This document shows, in pieces, positions 15,601 through 23,370 of a stretch of 64,000 nt of DNA; the first letter of the stretch is position 1, and each line of letters opens with the position of its first letter. The DNA comes from Verrucomicrobiota bacterium (GTDB lineage: Bacteria; Verrucomicrobiota; Verrucomicrobiia; Verrucomicrobiales; DEV007). Position numbers and translations under genes: made by a program. Below the pieces are notes generated by a model. It was not told the DNA's origin, made no database searches, and saw only the letters and a list, made by a program, of their open reading frames with translations. The stretch is from NCBI GenBank assembly GCA_018970725.1, contig JAGWVU010000020.1:1-64000 (forward strand). The letters run 5' to 3'.

Positions 15601-16395
15601 TCAACCCAAGGGGGGCGTTCCAGCCCTCGCCACCGTGATGACGGCCACCATGGATGCTTTTCCTTGGGCTTTCAACACCTTTGCACACTCATGGGTCGTC
15701 GCACCGGTGGTGAAGACATCGTCCACCAGCAGAATCCTCTTCCCTTCGATCCGCTCCAGAACCTCCGGCTGGCGGACCAGGACGAACGCATCCTTCAGAT
15801 TCTCCAGCCGCGATTCCTGATCCAGGCTCGCCTGAGCCGTGGTCGCGCGGACCCGGCGCAGCGCCGGCAAACGGGGCAACCCCGTCTCCGCGGAGACGAC
15901 ACGGCAGAGTTCGTCGGATTGATTGAACTGGCGCTCCCGTTCCCGGCGCGGGTGCAGGGGCACCGGAACCAGAATCCAATCCCGGTGACGCTCCACCCTC
16001 CGGTCCTCCCAGTTGCGCAGGAGCAATTGCCCGAGCAACCGGCTCAGGGCGATCTCCCGGCCATATTTCAGGCGGTGGATCAATTCCCTCACCAGTTCGT
16101 GGGCATGGTAACCGCTCCGCGCAAAGTCGAAGGCCAGGGCCCTGCCCCGGCAGTTCCAACAACTCATGGGCCCCTGCGCCAGACCGTGGAACTTCTCCCC
16201 GCAGATTTCGCAAAACGGGGCCTCCAACGGATGCAACCGGAACCGGCACGGTTCACAGAGCGCCGGAAAGGCCTCCGCCGACAACGGATCGCCACACCCC
16301 GGACAGAGCCGGGGGTAGAGAAGGTCGGCCAAACGGCCGCCCGCTTCCCGCCACCAGCCCCCCGGGCCGGGCTCACGATTTTCCGGACGATGCAT
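15601..16395 (-). CDS. ComF-family amidophosphoribosyltransferase-like protein
   Basis: The 264-residue protein has two N-terminal Cys pairs of a zinc ribbon (LCPGCG, LCEPC) plus further CEIC and CWNC pairs, then a phosphoribosyltransferase domain with the PRPP loop ILLVDDVFTTGATTHEC. ComF proteins assist DNA uptake in naturally competent bacteria, but many are found without a known competence system. Its ATG lies inside the 3' end of the CPBP gene (23-bp overlap), and accD follows 49 bp later, so it is probably part of a CPBP-comF-accD-folC transcript. Confidence 0.9.
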   Translation of the reverse strand: MHRPENREPGPGGWWREAGGRLADLLYPRLCPGCGDPLSAEAFPALCEPCRFRLHPLEAPFCEICGEKFHGLAQGPMSCWNCRGRALAFDFARSGYHAHELVRELIHRLKYGREIALSRLLGQLLLRNWEDRRVERHRDWILVPVPLHPRRERERQFNQSDELCRVVSAETGLPRLPALRRVRATTAQASLDQESRLENLKDAFVLVRQPEVLERIEGKRILLVDDVFTTGATTHECAKVLKAQGKASMVAVITVARAGTPPLG

Positions 16396-17335
16396 CGCGC
16401 TCCCCGAAAGTCAGCCAGGCCCAGACGGCCACTCCCGTGATGGCCACCACGGCCACCGCCGCCAACCCGCTCTTCAAATCCTTGCCGATCCACGGCAACG
16501 TCTCCTCCAAACCCCGCGCCCGCCGCGTCATGGCCCCGAAAAGCTTGATGCCGAAGACCCAGCCTCCGTGCAGACCGATCGCCATCCAGAGCGAACGCGT
16601 CCGCAGCCGGGTGTAACCCAGGATCCACCCCACCAGGAAGAGCGTGGTGAACTCCGCCACCATGAATTCCGGCCGCGTGAATTGATGGAAAATCCGCCCC
16701 AACAACCAGAAACCACTCGTCCACGTCACCGGATCCGGCATCGCCAGTTCCTCGGGCGGCTTCAAAAAATGCACCGCCGCAAAAAAGACCGCCACAAAGA
16801 GCATCGCCGCGTTCCGCCCGGCCGTCCGCAAGGCCAGTCCCAACAGGCACCCACGAAAAAAGAACTCCTCGAGCAAACCGACCGCCAACCCGGAAAACAA
16901 CGCCCCCGCCACCGCCTCCACCAGCGGCCTGGCCTTGGGGTTGGGCACAAACACCCCGCCCGCCATCAGCCCCCATCCGAGGAGGAAGAAACCTCCGGCC
17001 GCGAGGAAAAACCCACCGGCCAGATGCCACCCGCGGCGCCCGTTCGCCTCCAACCGGAGAAAGTCCCGGGGATGCCCGCCCAACCACCGGATCACCGGAC
17101 CCAACCCGGCCAAGGCCGCCAGCATCATGGCCCGGTTGAAATACCGCGCCAAATCCGCCCGCCCCAACTCGTCGTGCAAATCCAACCCGAGGACGCGATG
17201 CCCCGCCAGTGCCCCGGAATCATGGATCGCGACACCGATCCGGTAAAACAGAGGGGTCAGCACCGCCCCCAGCAAAAGGGTGACCGCCGTGTAAACGGTG
17301 ATTTTCAGAGCGTCGCCGCGCAGGATTCCTTCCAT
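16373..17335 (-). CDS. CPBP-family intramembrane protease-like protein
   Basis: The 320-residue protein has about eight membrane segments and the CPBP/Abi motifs: VGLLEEFFFRGCLLG (EExxxR), VFFAAVHFLKP (FxxxH) and MAIGLHGGWVFG (HxxxN/W-like). CPBP proteases include Rce1-type CAAX proteases and bacteriocin self-immunity proteins; the substrate here is unknown. The ATG at 17335 begins MEGILRGDALKITVYTAVTL, directly before the first membrane helix; the longer frame to 17422 was not used. It is divergent from the 17415 gene, with only 79 bp between them. Confidence 0.87.
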   Translation of the reverse strand: MEGILRGDALKITVYTAVTLLLGAVLTPLFYRIGVAIHDSGALAGHRVLGLDLHDELGRADLARYFNRAMMLAALAGLGPVIRWLGGHPRDFLRLEANGRRGWHLAGGFFLAAGGFFLLGWGLMAGGVFVPNPKARPLVEAVAGALFSGLAVGLLEEFFFRGCLLGLALRTAGRNAAMLFVAVFFAAVHFLKPPEELAMPDPVTWTSGFWLLGRIFHQFTRPEFMVAEFTTLFLVGWILGYTRLRTRSLWMAIGLHGGWVFGIKLFGAMTRRARGLEETLPWIGKDLKSGLAAVAVVAITGVAVWAWLTFGERDASSGKS

Positions 17336-17414
17336 GATCGAGATTGTTTGATCCTCCCCGAGGCCCGGCCTAGATTCAAGCCATCCTCTCGCAAAACATC
17401 TCGCTCCCACCGAT

Positions 17415-17690
17415 TTGACCACCCACGAATGGAAGGAATCCGAAGACGATGGCTCCGTCGTTTTCTACCGCGCCAATCATCACGCGGGCCGTTGGAGCCT
17501 TTACCGCCGTCCCAAGGATCAACCCGGCTGGATCCCGCTGGATCCTCCGGCGGCCTTGGAACTGCGCCTCCTGCTCGATGTCCTGCAACGCAAATACCAA
17601 CGCCGCAAGGTTCCCCACGCCCACGTCCTCCAGGTCGAAAAATGGCTCGAAGACACCGAATCCGGCAACGGCGAGAATTCCGCTGGATGA
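17415..17690 (+). CDS. Small conserved hypothetical protein
   Basis: The 91-residue protein is basic and rich in Trp and Arg: VVFYRANHHAGRWSLYRRPK, then LDPPAALELRLLLDVLQRKYQRRKVP. I know similar short proteins only as unnamed PVC-group hypotheticals. There is no signal peptide or membrane segment. Translation would begin at TTG 17415; no in-frame ATG is available near the start. It is 33 bp before the zinc-ribbon gene and probably shares its transcript. Confidence 0.65.
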   Translation: MTTHEWKESEDDGSVVFYRANHHAGRWSLYRRPKDQPGWIPLDPPAALELRLLLDVLQRKYQRRKVPHAHVLQVEKWLEDTESGNGENSAG

Positions 17691-17723
17691 GGAACCGATC
17701 TCCGGGCAGAATCCCATCGTCCG

Positions 17724-18317
17724 ATGTCCATCGTCAAAGTCTACTGCGGCCAGTGCGGCCAACGCGTCTCCGGGGATGAGTCCTTCTACGGAACCGTCCA
17801 TCGCTGCCCCATCTGTTCCGCCTCGATCCGGTTCCCGGACGCCCCGCCGGCTCCCCCAGCCGTTCCGGTGCCCCCTCCTCCTCCGGCCCCGCCCGAGGTC
17901 TCGTCCCTGCCGCGGGCGGTCGCAGACCCCGAACCGGCGCCCAACCCTCCACCGACTCCCGCCCCCGCCGAAATGCCCCGGACGCCGCCTGCCCCGGCTG
18001 CCAGTCCGGAGCCCGGGCCCGACCCGAAACCGCCAAGCCCGGCTCCACCGGCCGAACGCGACCAGATGCCACTCTACGTGCTCGGGGCCGGCATCGCCTC
18101 GCTCATCCCTTGCCTTGGCATCATGGCCGCACCCGTCGCCATCGTCCTCGGTCACCTCACCCTCCTGCGGATGGACGAGGAGCTGCCCCCGGCGGAACGC
18201 AACAAACTCCTTCTCGGCACCTGCCTCGGCTATGTCTCCCTCCTTTTCCTCCTGATCTTTGCCGTGGTTTGGAAATTCAAGGGACCCGCCATCAGCGCCG
18301 CGTTTTCCGGTGATTGA
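17724..18317 (+). CDS. Zinc-ribbon, proline-rich, DUF4190-like membrane protein
   Basis: The 197-residue protein begins with a zinc ribbon (VYCGQCGQRV and HRCPICSASI). A long Pro/Ala-rich linker spans about residues 40-112, followed by a DUF4190-like pair of membrane helices (YVLGAGIASLIPCLGIMAAP, and LGYVSLLFLLIFAVVW) with the typical GHLTLLRM between them. Proteins of this layout are common and uncharacterised. The stop codon region (18314-18317) is close to the rlmN start, which suggests an operon. Confidence 0.8.
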   Translation: MSIVKVYCGQCGQRVSGDESFYGTVHRCPICSASIRFPDAPPAPPAVPVPPPPPAPPEVSSLPRAVADPEPAPNPPPTPAPAEMPRTPPAPAASPEPGPDPKPPSPAPPAERDQMPLYVLGAGIASLIPCLGIMAAPVAIVLGHLTLLRMDEELPPAERNKLLLGTCLGYVSLLFLLIFAVVWKFKGPAISAAFSGD

Positions 18318-18361
18318 TGGCGGACGCTTGCAAGCGACCTGATCCACCGCCAAATTGCCCC

Positions 18362-19444
18362 ATGGTGTCGGCCAAACCCGTCCTCACCGGTTTCCAACCG
18401 GCTGATTTGGAGACGCTCCTCGCGGAATGGGGCGAGCCCAAGTTCCGCGCCCGGCAAATCCTCGAATGGGTCTACCGCAAACGGTGCCGGGATTTCGAGG
18501 AGATGACCAATCTGGGCCGTCCGCTCCGGGAACGGCTGGCTTCCCACTTCGATCTGCGCGCCCTCGCCCTCGCCCGCCATCAGGGATCCGCGGATACCAC
18601 CCGCAAACTCCTCTTCCGCCTGCGGGACGGACGCTTCGTCGAGTCCGTCGTGATCCCCGCCAACCCGGCCCTCTACGGCGGGCGCGCCGACCGCCGCACC
18701 ATCTGCGTCTCCAGCCAGGTCGGTTGCGCCTATGACTGCAAGTTCTGCGCCTCCGGCCTGGCCGGCTTCACCCGCAATCTCACCCCGGATGAAATCGTCG
18801 GTCAGGTGCTCGAGGCCGAAAGCCTCGACGCGGAACGGATCGACAACATCGTCTTCATGGGCATGGGCGAACCCCTGGCGAACCTGCGCAACCTCCTCTC
18901 CGCCATCCAGATCCTCAATGCGGAGTGGGGCGTCGGGATCGGAGCCCGGCACATGACCATCTCCACGAGCGGTCTCGCCCCCCAAATCGAGCGACTGGCC
19001 GAACAACCTCTGCAGGTGCGGCTCGCCATCAGCCTGCACGGGGCCACCGACGAGGTGCGCGACCGCATCATGCCCGTGAACCGAAAATATCCGCTGGCCC
19101 GGTTGTTCGACGCCCTCCGCCATTATCAGGAGATCAAAAAACAGAAGGTCACGTTCGAGTATATCCTCATCGAGGACGTGAACGATGCCTTGGACCAGGC
19201 CTCCATCCTCGCCAACCGGGCCCGTTCCCTCAACGCCAAGGTCAATCTCATCCCCTACAACAACGTCGAGGGTCTCCCTTGGAAACGGCCGTCCGAGGAG
19301 CGTCAGGAACAATTCCTCAAGCTCCTCCGCGCCGCCGGCGTCCAGGCCACCCTGCGCCGCGAAAAAGGCCATGACATCGATGCCGCCTGCGGCCAACTCC
19401 GCCTCAAGGAAGAGCGCGGCGGACTCATTGCCGAAGCCGTGTAA
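18362..19444 (+). CDS. rlmN: Dual-specificity RNA methyltransferase RlmN
   Basis: RlmN is a radical-SAM enzyme that methylates C2 of A2503 in 23S rRNA and of A37 in some tRNAs. The 360-residue product has the CxxxCxxC cluster site GCAYDCKFCA (Cys 122, 126, 129), FMGMGEPLAN, ISLHGATDEVRD and the catalytic C-terminal Cys in GHDIDAACGQL. I prefer the ATG at 18362, which places the N-terminal FQPADLETLL helix correctly; an ATG at 18317 would add 15 residues and overlap the previous gene. Confidence 0.96.
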   Translation: MVSAKPVLTGFQPADLETLLAEWGEPKFRARQILEWVYRKRCRDFEEMTNLGRPLRERLASHFDLRALALARHQGSADTTRKLLFRLRDGRFVESVVIPANPALYGGRADRRTICVSSQVGCAYDCKFCASGLAGFTRNLTPDEIVGQVLEAESLDAERIDNIVFMGMGEPLANLRNLLSAIQILNAEWGVGIGARHMTISTSGLAPQIERLAEQPLQVRLAISLHGATDEVRDRIMPVNRKYPLARLFDALRHYQEIKKQKVTFEYILIEDVNDALDQASILANRARSLNAKVNLIPYNNVEGLPWKRPSEERQEQFLKLLRAAGVQATLRREKGHDIDAACGQLRLKEERGGLIAEAV

Positions 19445-19456
19445 CCTCCCCAAGCC

Positions 19457-19984
19457 ATGCGCCCCCTTCATCCCCTTCCCCTCCTTGCCACCGCGGTCAC
19501 CCTCCTCTCCGGTTGTTCGGGGGTCGATCCCGTCCCCTCCGACCCGCCTCCCGTTCCCTTGACCCCGGTCGAAGCCGCTTCCGCCTCGCCCGCCCCGGTC
19601 CCCTCCACCCCGGCCCTGCCCAAACCGAGCCTCTCCAAACTCACCAACCGGGAACGACCCAAACTCGAATTCTTCGGCGCCACCATCTACGCGGACACCA
19701 TCCAGGGACTCGAAGCCACCGGCCATGTGTTCATCGACGGCACCCATCTGCACCGCATCCAACGCGCCTTCCCCATTGCCGTTTACGCTGATCACGCCAC
19801 TCTCGACCCCGCCAAAGGCGAAGCCACCATCTCCGGCTGGCCCATCGTGCAAACGGATGGCGCCTACCTTCAGGGCCAATCCTCCGGGACCGTCATCCTC
19901 CTGAGCCGGGACAAACTCTCCCGGATCGAGGGACCGGCGCGCTACGTCCTTGGCGACAAGGGCCAAGCCCTCTTCGCGCCCTGA
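19457..19984 (+). CDS. Lipoprotein with LptA/OstA-like domain
   Basis: The 175-residue protein has a lipoprotein signal (LLATAVTLLSGC, lipobox Cys near 19), a Pro/Ala-rich linker and then a beta-rich domain: ATIYADTIQGLEATGHVFI, YADHATLDPAKGEATISGWP and VILLSRDKLSRIEGPARYVL. The repeating 'YAD..L.....GN/SG.P' pattern resembles the OstA/LptA jelly roll that handles lipopolysaccharide. This is a weak match by eye. It follows rlmN by 12 bp and is probably in the same transcript. A hairpin terminator lies 59 bp downstream. Confidence 0.65.
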   Translation: MRPLHPLPLLATAVTLLSGCSGVDPVPSDPPPVPLTPVEAASASPAPVPSTPALPKPSLSKLTNRERPKLEFFGATIYADTIQGLEATGHVFIDGTHLHRIQRAFPIAVYADHATLDPAKGEATISGWPIVQTDGAYLQGQSSGTVILLSRDKLSRIEGPARYVLGDKGQALFAP

Positions 19985-20043
19985 CCTCCCGCTCAAGGGA
20001 CACCAGACCGCCCGGCGCCATCGGGCGAATTCGCGGACTCCCG

Positions 20044-20064
20044 GGCCGGTTTCCCCGGCCTTTT
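20044..20064 (+). terminator. Short terminator after the rlmN-lipoprotein unit
   Basis: GGCCGG (20044-20049) pairs with CCGGCC (20055-20060) across a 5-base loop and is followed by four T. It is modest in strength but sits where the upstream unit should end and just before a new promoter. Confidence 0.55.
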
Positions 20065-20071
20065 CGGCAGA

Positions 20072-20100
20072 TTGCCGCTTGCTTTATTATTAAATATATT
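20072..20100 (+). promoter_or_regulatory. Predicted sigma70-type promoter of the metzincin gene
   Basis: TTGCCG (20072-20077) and TATATT (20095-20100) are separated by 17 bp, in a markedly AT-rich island (about 20078-20120) within otherwise GC-rich DNA. The start codon lies 33 bp beyond the -10 element. Confidence 0.55.
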
Positions 20101-20132
20101 CAATTTTATGACAATTTTAGAAAGGGCTCATC

Positions 20133-22064
20133 TTGCGCACATTTCTCGCCTCCCTTCTCCTCTTTCCGGTCATCACCGCTTCCGCCCAAATCAACCATGA
20201 GGGCCTGCGGTTCCCGGAGCAGTCGCTTTCCAGAAACGCTTCCGGTGCCGCCATCCCCGCCGCTCTCGGGACCCGGCTGCCCCACGTCGCCGCCTGGTAT
20301 CACCGGACCGCGCCCGAACTCCACGCCCTCTGCTGCCGTGACGCATCGCTCAAAGCGGATTTGAAAGGGCGCCTCCACTATGCCTGCCCCGGTCACCCGG
20401 CGCCGTCCGCACCGGCATCCGCTCCCCCCGTGGCGCTCGTCGCACAGGCTTCCGCTACCTTTCTGCTGCACAGCCTGCCCGGTGCCAAACGCGTCATTTA
20501 CCTGGATTTCGACGGCCACACGACCACCGCTACGAACTGGAATGCCCAGAGACCGTCCATCGTGACCCCGCCCTATTCGCTCGATGCCAACACGGGGAAC
20601 TTCAGCGAGGCCGAGCTGACGAACATCCAGACCGTCTGGCAAATCATCGCCGAGGATTTCAAGCCGTTCAGCGTGGATGTCACCACCCAGGACCCCGGGC
20701 TGGAAGCGATCCGCAAGACGAGTTCCTCGGACGCCTTCTTCGGCATCCGGGTCTGCATCGGCGGGGACAGCCTGACTTGGTATAAAGCCGAGGTGGGCGG
20801 CATTGCCTTTCTCAACACCTTCGGATCCAACATCGACACCCCGGCCTTTGTCTTCCCGGCCCAGCTGGGAGGGATTGCCAAATACGTCGCCGATGCGGCC
20901 AGTCATGAGATCGGCCATACCTTGGGCTTGAACCACGATGGTGCCGGGACTACCGAATACTACGAGGGCCACGGGGATTGGGCTCCCATCATGGGCGTGG
21001 GTTACGAAAAGAGCGTCGTCCAGTGGAGCAAGGGGGAATACACTTCCGCCACCAATCGTCAGGACGATCTCGCGATCATCGCCAAACTGTGTCCGATCCG
21101 CGCCGACCTCCGCGGGGACGACATCCTCCGCGCCTCGTCCCTGACCGGAACCTCATTCACTGCCAGCGGAGTGATCGAGACCCGCGCGGACGCCGACCTC
21201 TTCCGTTTCGTTGCGGGGGCCGGAACCACCTCTTTCGTGGTGACCCCGTCATCCACATCGCCGAATCTCAACGCCGAGTTGACGCTCTACAACGGAGTCG
21301 GGGATCTCGTGAACTCGTTCACCAACCCTGACATGGGGGCCATCCTCAATGCGAATCTGCCCCAGGGAACCTACTACCTCGCCGTCGATGGCATCGGGAC
21401 CGGTTCCCCCGCCTCCGGATTCAACGACTACGGAAGTCTCGGCGAATACGCCCTGACCGGCTCCGTCCCGGCCCCGACCACCCAAGTGCCGCTGGCCGTC
21501 GCGGATCTGTCGGGCCCGCTCACCGGTCTGCCACCGCTCGAGGTGAGTTTCTCCAGCGCGGGCAGCTCCGACCCGGACGGAACCATCAGTTCGTATGACT
21601 GGGAGTTCGGCAACGGTTCGGGTTCAAACGCCGCCAACCCGGTCTTCACGTATTCGACTCCCGGGACTTACACCGCTTCCCTGGTGGTCACGGACGATGC
21701 CGGAGTCTCCTCCGTGCCTGTCACCGTGAAGGTGGTGGTGCTGAACCACCCGAGGGCCATCGTGGGCCAGATCGCCCTGACGAGGACTCGTTCGCTCAAA
21801 GGGCTCCAAGCCTTCGCCGACGTAACGGTCCGGGATCTCAACGGAAACCTCAGGCCCGGAGCGACGGTGAGCGTCCGGTGGTCCGGACTCACCAACGCCA
21901 CCCAGACCGTCGTGACCAATACTTCCGGAGTCGCCCGGTTCACCTCCCCGACCTCGAGCAAACAAGGGATTTTCACCCTCACGGTGACTAACGTGGTCTG
22001 TGCCGGATTCCCTTACCTTCCGGCCCGCAACATAGAATCGACGGAATCGATCAGCTCGCGCTGA
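20133..22064 (+). CDS. Secreted metzincin-type zinc metalloprotease with PPC-like and PKD domains
   Basis: The 643-residue protein has a signal peptide (MRTFLASLLLFPVITASAQ), a propeptide-like stretch with a CC pair near 67-68, and a catalytic core with HEIGHTLGLNH (zinc ligands His 258, 262, 268; catalytic Glu 259) and a downstream IMG that fits the Met-turn. A PPC-like beta domain (about 335-450), a PKD domain (about 455-550: SSDPDGTISSYDWEFGNGSG) and an Ig-like C-terminal domain follow. The start is TTG at 20133, backed by GAAAGGG 7 bp upstream; no in-frame ATG exists there. It probably degrades extracellular protein. Confidence 0.87.
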   Translation: MRTFLASLLLFPVITASAQINHEGLRFPEQSLSRNASGAAIPAALGTRLPHVAAWYHRTAPELHALCCRDASLKADLKGRLHYACPGHPAPSAPASAPPVALVAQASATFLLHSLPGAKRVIYLDFDGHTTTATNWNAQRPSIVTPPYSLDANTGNFSEAELTNIQTVWQIIAEDFKPFSVDVTTQDPGLEAIRKTSSSDAFFGIRVCIGGDSLTWYKAEVGGIAFLNTFGSNIDTPAFVFPAQLGGIAKYVADAASHEIGHTLGLNHDGAGTTEYYEGHGDWAPIMGVGYEKSVVQWSKGEYTSATNRQDDLAIIAKLCPIRADLRGDDILRASSLTGTSFTASGVIETRADADLFRFVAGAGTTSFVVTPSSTSPNLNAELTLYNGVGDLVNSFTNPDMGAILNANLPQGTYYLAVDGIGTGSPASGFNDYGSLGEYALTGSVPAPTTQVPLAVADLSGPLTGLPPLEVSFSSAGSSDPDGTISSYDWEFGNGSGSNAANPVFTYSTPGTYTASLVVTDDAGVSSVPVTVKVVVLNHPRAIVGQIALTRTRSLKGLQAFADVTVRDLNGNLRPGATVSVRWSGLTNATQTVVTNTSGVARFTSPTSSKQGIFTLTVTNVVCAGFPYLPARNIESTESISSR

Positions 22065-22070
22065 GCCGGA

Positions 22071-22703
22071 TCACAGGTTTGTCGTCACTTTATCCAGCTC
22101 GGCCCGGGAGAACGGTTTATCCCGGGGACCATGCTTCTGGCGTGCGGCCTTGATCTGGTCCACAGTCACTGGCGGGGCCGAATTCCCGAAGTTCGAGCGG
22201 ATGTAGGTCAAGACCCCGGCAATTTGCTCGTCCGTGAACTGCGCTTTCCAAGAGATCATCTGCCCGAGGTAAGGGCCCGGGTATTGGATCCCGTTGAGCA
22301 CGATCATCGCGAGCCGCTCCGAAGGCCCGTTGACGTAGGCAGACCCCGCCAGATTGGGCGCCATGTTGGCCACCACCGCCTTGCCCTGCGGCCCGTGACA
22401 GGCGGAACACCCGATGTAAACTTCGGCTCCGGCTTTGAGCAAAGCCGCCACCGCGGGATCCGGTTGCGCCGGAGCGGCCGGGGCCTTCTCCGCCACCGGA
22501 GCTTGGGACGCCGGGGCCGCTGCAGTGGGCGCGGCTGGTGTCGCCGGAGCGGCCGCCACGGGTTGGTCCGGCGGCACCAGAAGGGCCCCCAACAGGTTCA
22601 CGCCGAACATTCCCAGGATCACCAGGAGGATCGCGGTGGTGATCAAGGCCAATCCCAAGCCCAGCTTGGCGGGCCACGTTGCTTTACCGTCGTGCGAAGA
22701 CAT
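22071..22703 (-). CDS. Membrane-anchored c-type cytochrome
   Basis: The 210-residue protein has one N-terminal membrane helix (LGLGLALITTAILLVILGMF), a long Ala/Pro linker and a cytochrome c domain with the heme site GCSACHG. APNLAGSAYV and the later QMISW region could supply the axial Met. Such anchored monohaem cytochromes carry electrons to terminal oxidases. The ATG at 22703 starts MSSHDGKATW; the longer frame upstream is not convincing. It is convergent with the metzincin gene, with 6 bp between the stop codons. Confidence 0.88.
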   Translation of the reverse strand: MSSHDGKATWPAKLGLGLALITTAILLVILGMFGVNLLGALLVPPDQPVAAAPATPAAPTAAAPASQAPVAEKAPAAPAQPDPAVAALLKAGAEVYIGCSACHGPQGKAVVANMAPNLAGSAYVNGPSERLAMIVLNGIQYPGPYLGQMISWKAQFTDEQIAGVLTYIRSNFGNSAPPVTVDQIKAARQKHGPRDKPFSRAELDKVTTNL

Positions 22704-22858
22704 GTCCGATTTTTCCCTTTTGCTTACGCCCCCGACGGAAGCATGGGCGCATCCGATGTCAAGGAACGGTGACCTCGGACCCGTTGGCGGCCTCTCCCGG
22801 CGGGGTGTCCGACACAAGATCCTTGTCAACCTACGTCAACTGACCCATTCTCTGGAGC

Positions 22859-23347
22859 ATGGAGTCGCACGAGGTCATGAAGGAAGCCCTGAATCGGACG
22901 AGCCCGAAAGCCGTGGCCGCGGACCTGCAGGTCTCACTCTCCTTGGTCTACAAATGGGCGCAACCTTGCACCGACCTCGGTTCCGGGAGCCGCAACCCGC
23001 TGGACCGGGTCCGGCGCATCATGGAATTGACCGCTGAACCCAAGATCATCGAATGGCTTTGCCAGCAGGCGGGCGGGCACTTCGTTCCCAACCCCGAGCC
23101 GAGCGGCCAACCCGCCTTTGAGATTGAGACCGGCACGAATGCGATCGTCAACCAGTTCGCCCAATTGCTCGGCGTGATCACCCATGCCGCCGCGGACCGC
23201 TCGATCGGGGCGGACGAGTCCGAACGGATCCGGGAAGTTTGGGATCACCTGAAATCCGTCACCGAAGGCTTCGTCCGGTGTTGCGAAGAAGGGGACTTCG
23301 AGCAGGCTTCCACCCTCGCCCGCAACGCCCGAACGCTGGGCCGTTGA
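22859..23347 (+). CDS. CII-like helix-turn-helix protein
   Basis: The 162-residue protein begins with a helix-turn-helix-like segment, ALNRTSPKAVAADLQVSLSL followed by VYKWAQ, which resembles phage CII-type regulators. The rest is helical (IVNQFAQLLGVITHAAADRS, then IREVWDHLKSVTEGFVRCCEEGDF). No phage gene is nearby, so this is probably a domesticated regulator; PVC genomes carry similar stand-alone proteins. It is divergent from the cytochrome gene (155 bp apart) and 23 bp before the sulfatase. Confidence 0.6.
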   Translation: MESHEVMKEALNRTSPKAVAADLQVSLSLVYKWAQPCTDLGSGSRNPLDRVRRIMELTAEPKIIEWLCQQAGGHFVPNPEPSGQPAFEIETGTNAIVNQFAQLLGVITHAAADRSIGADESERIREVWDHLKSVTEGFVRCCEEGDFEQASTLARNARTLGR

Positions 23348-23370
23348 ACCTAACCCCTGATTGCATCGCC

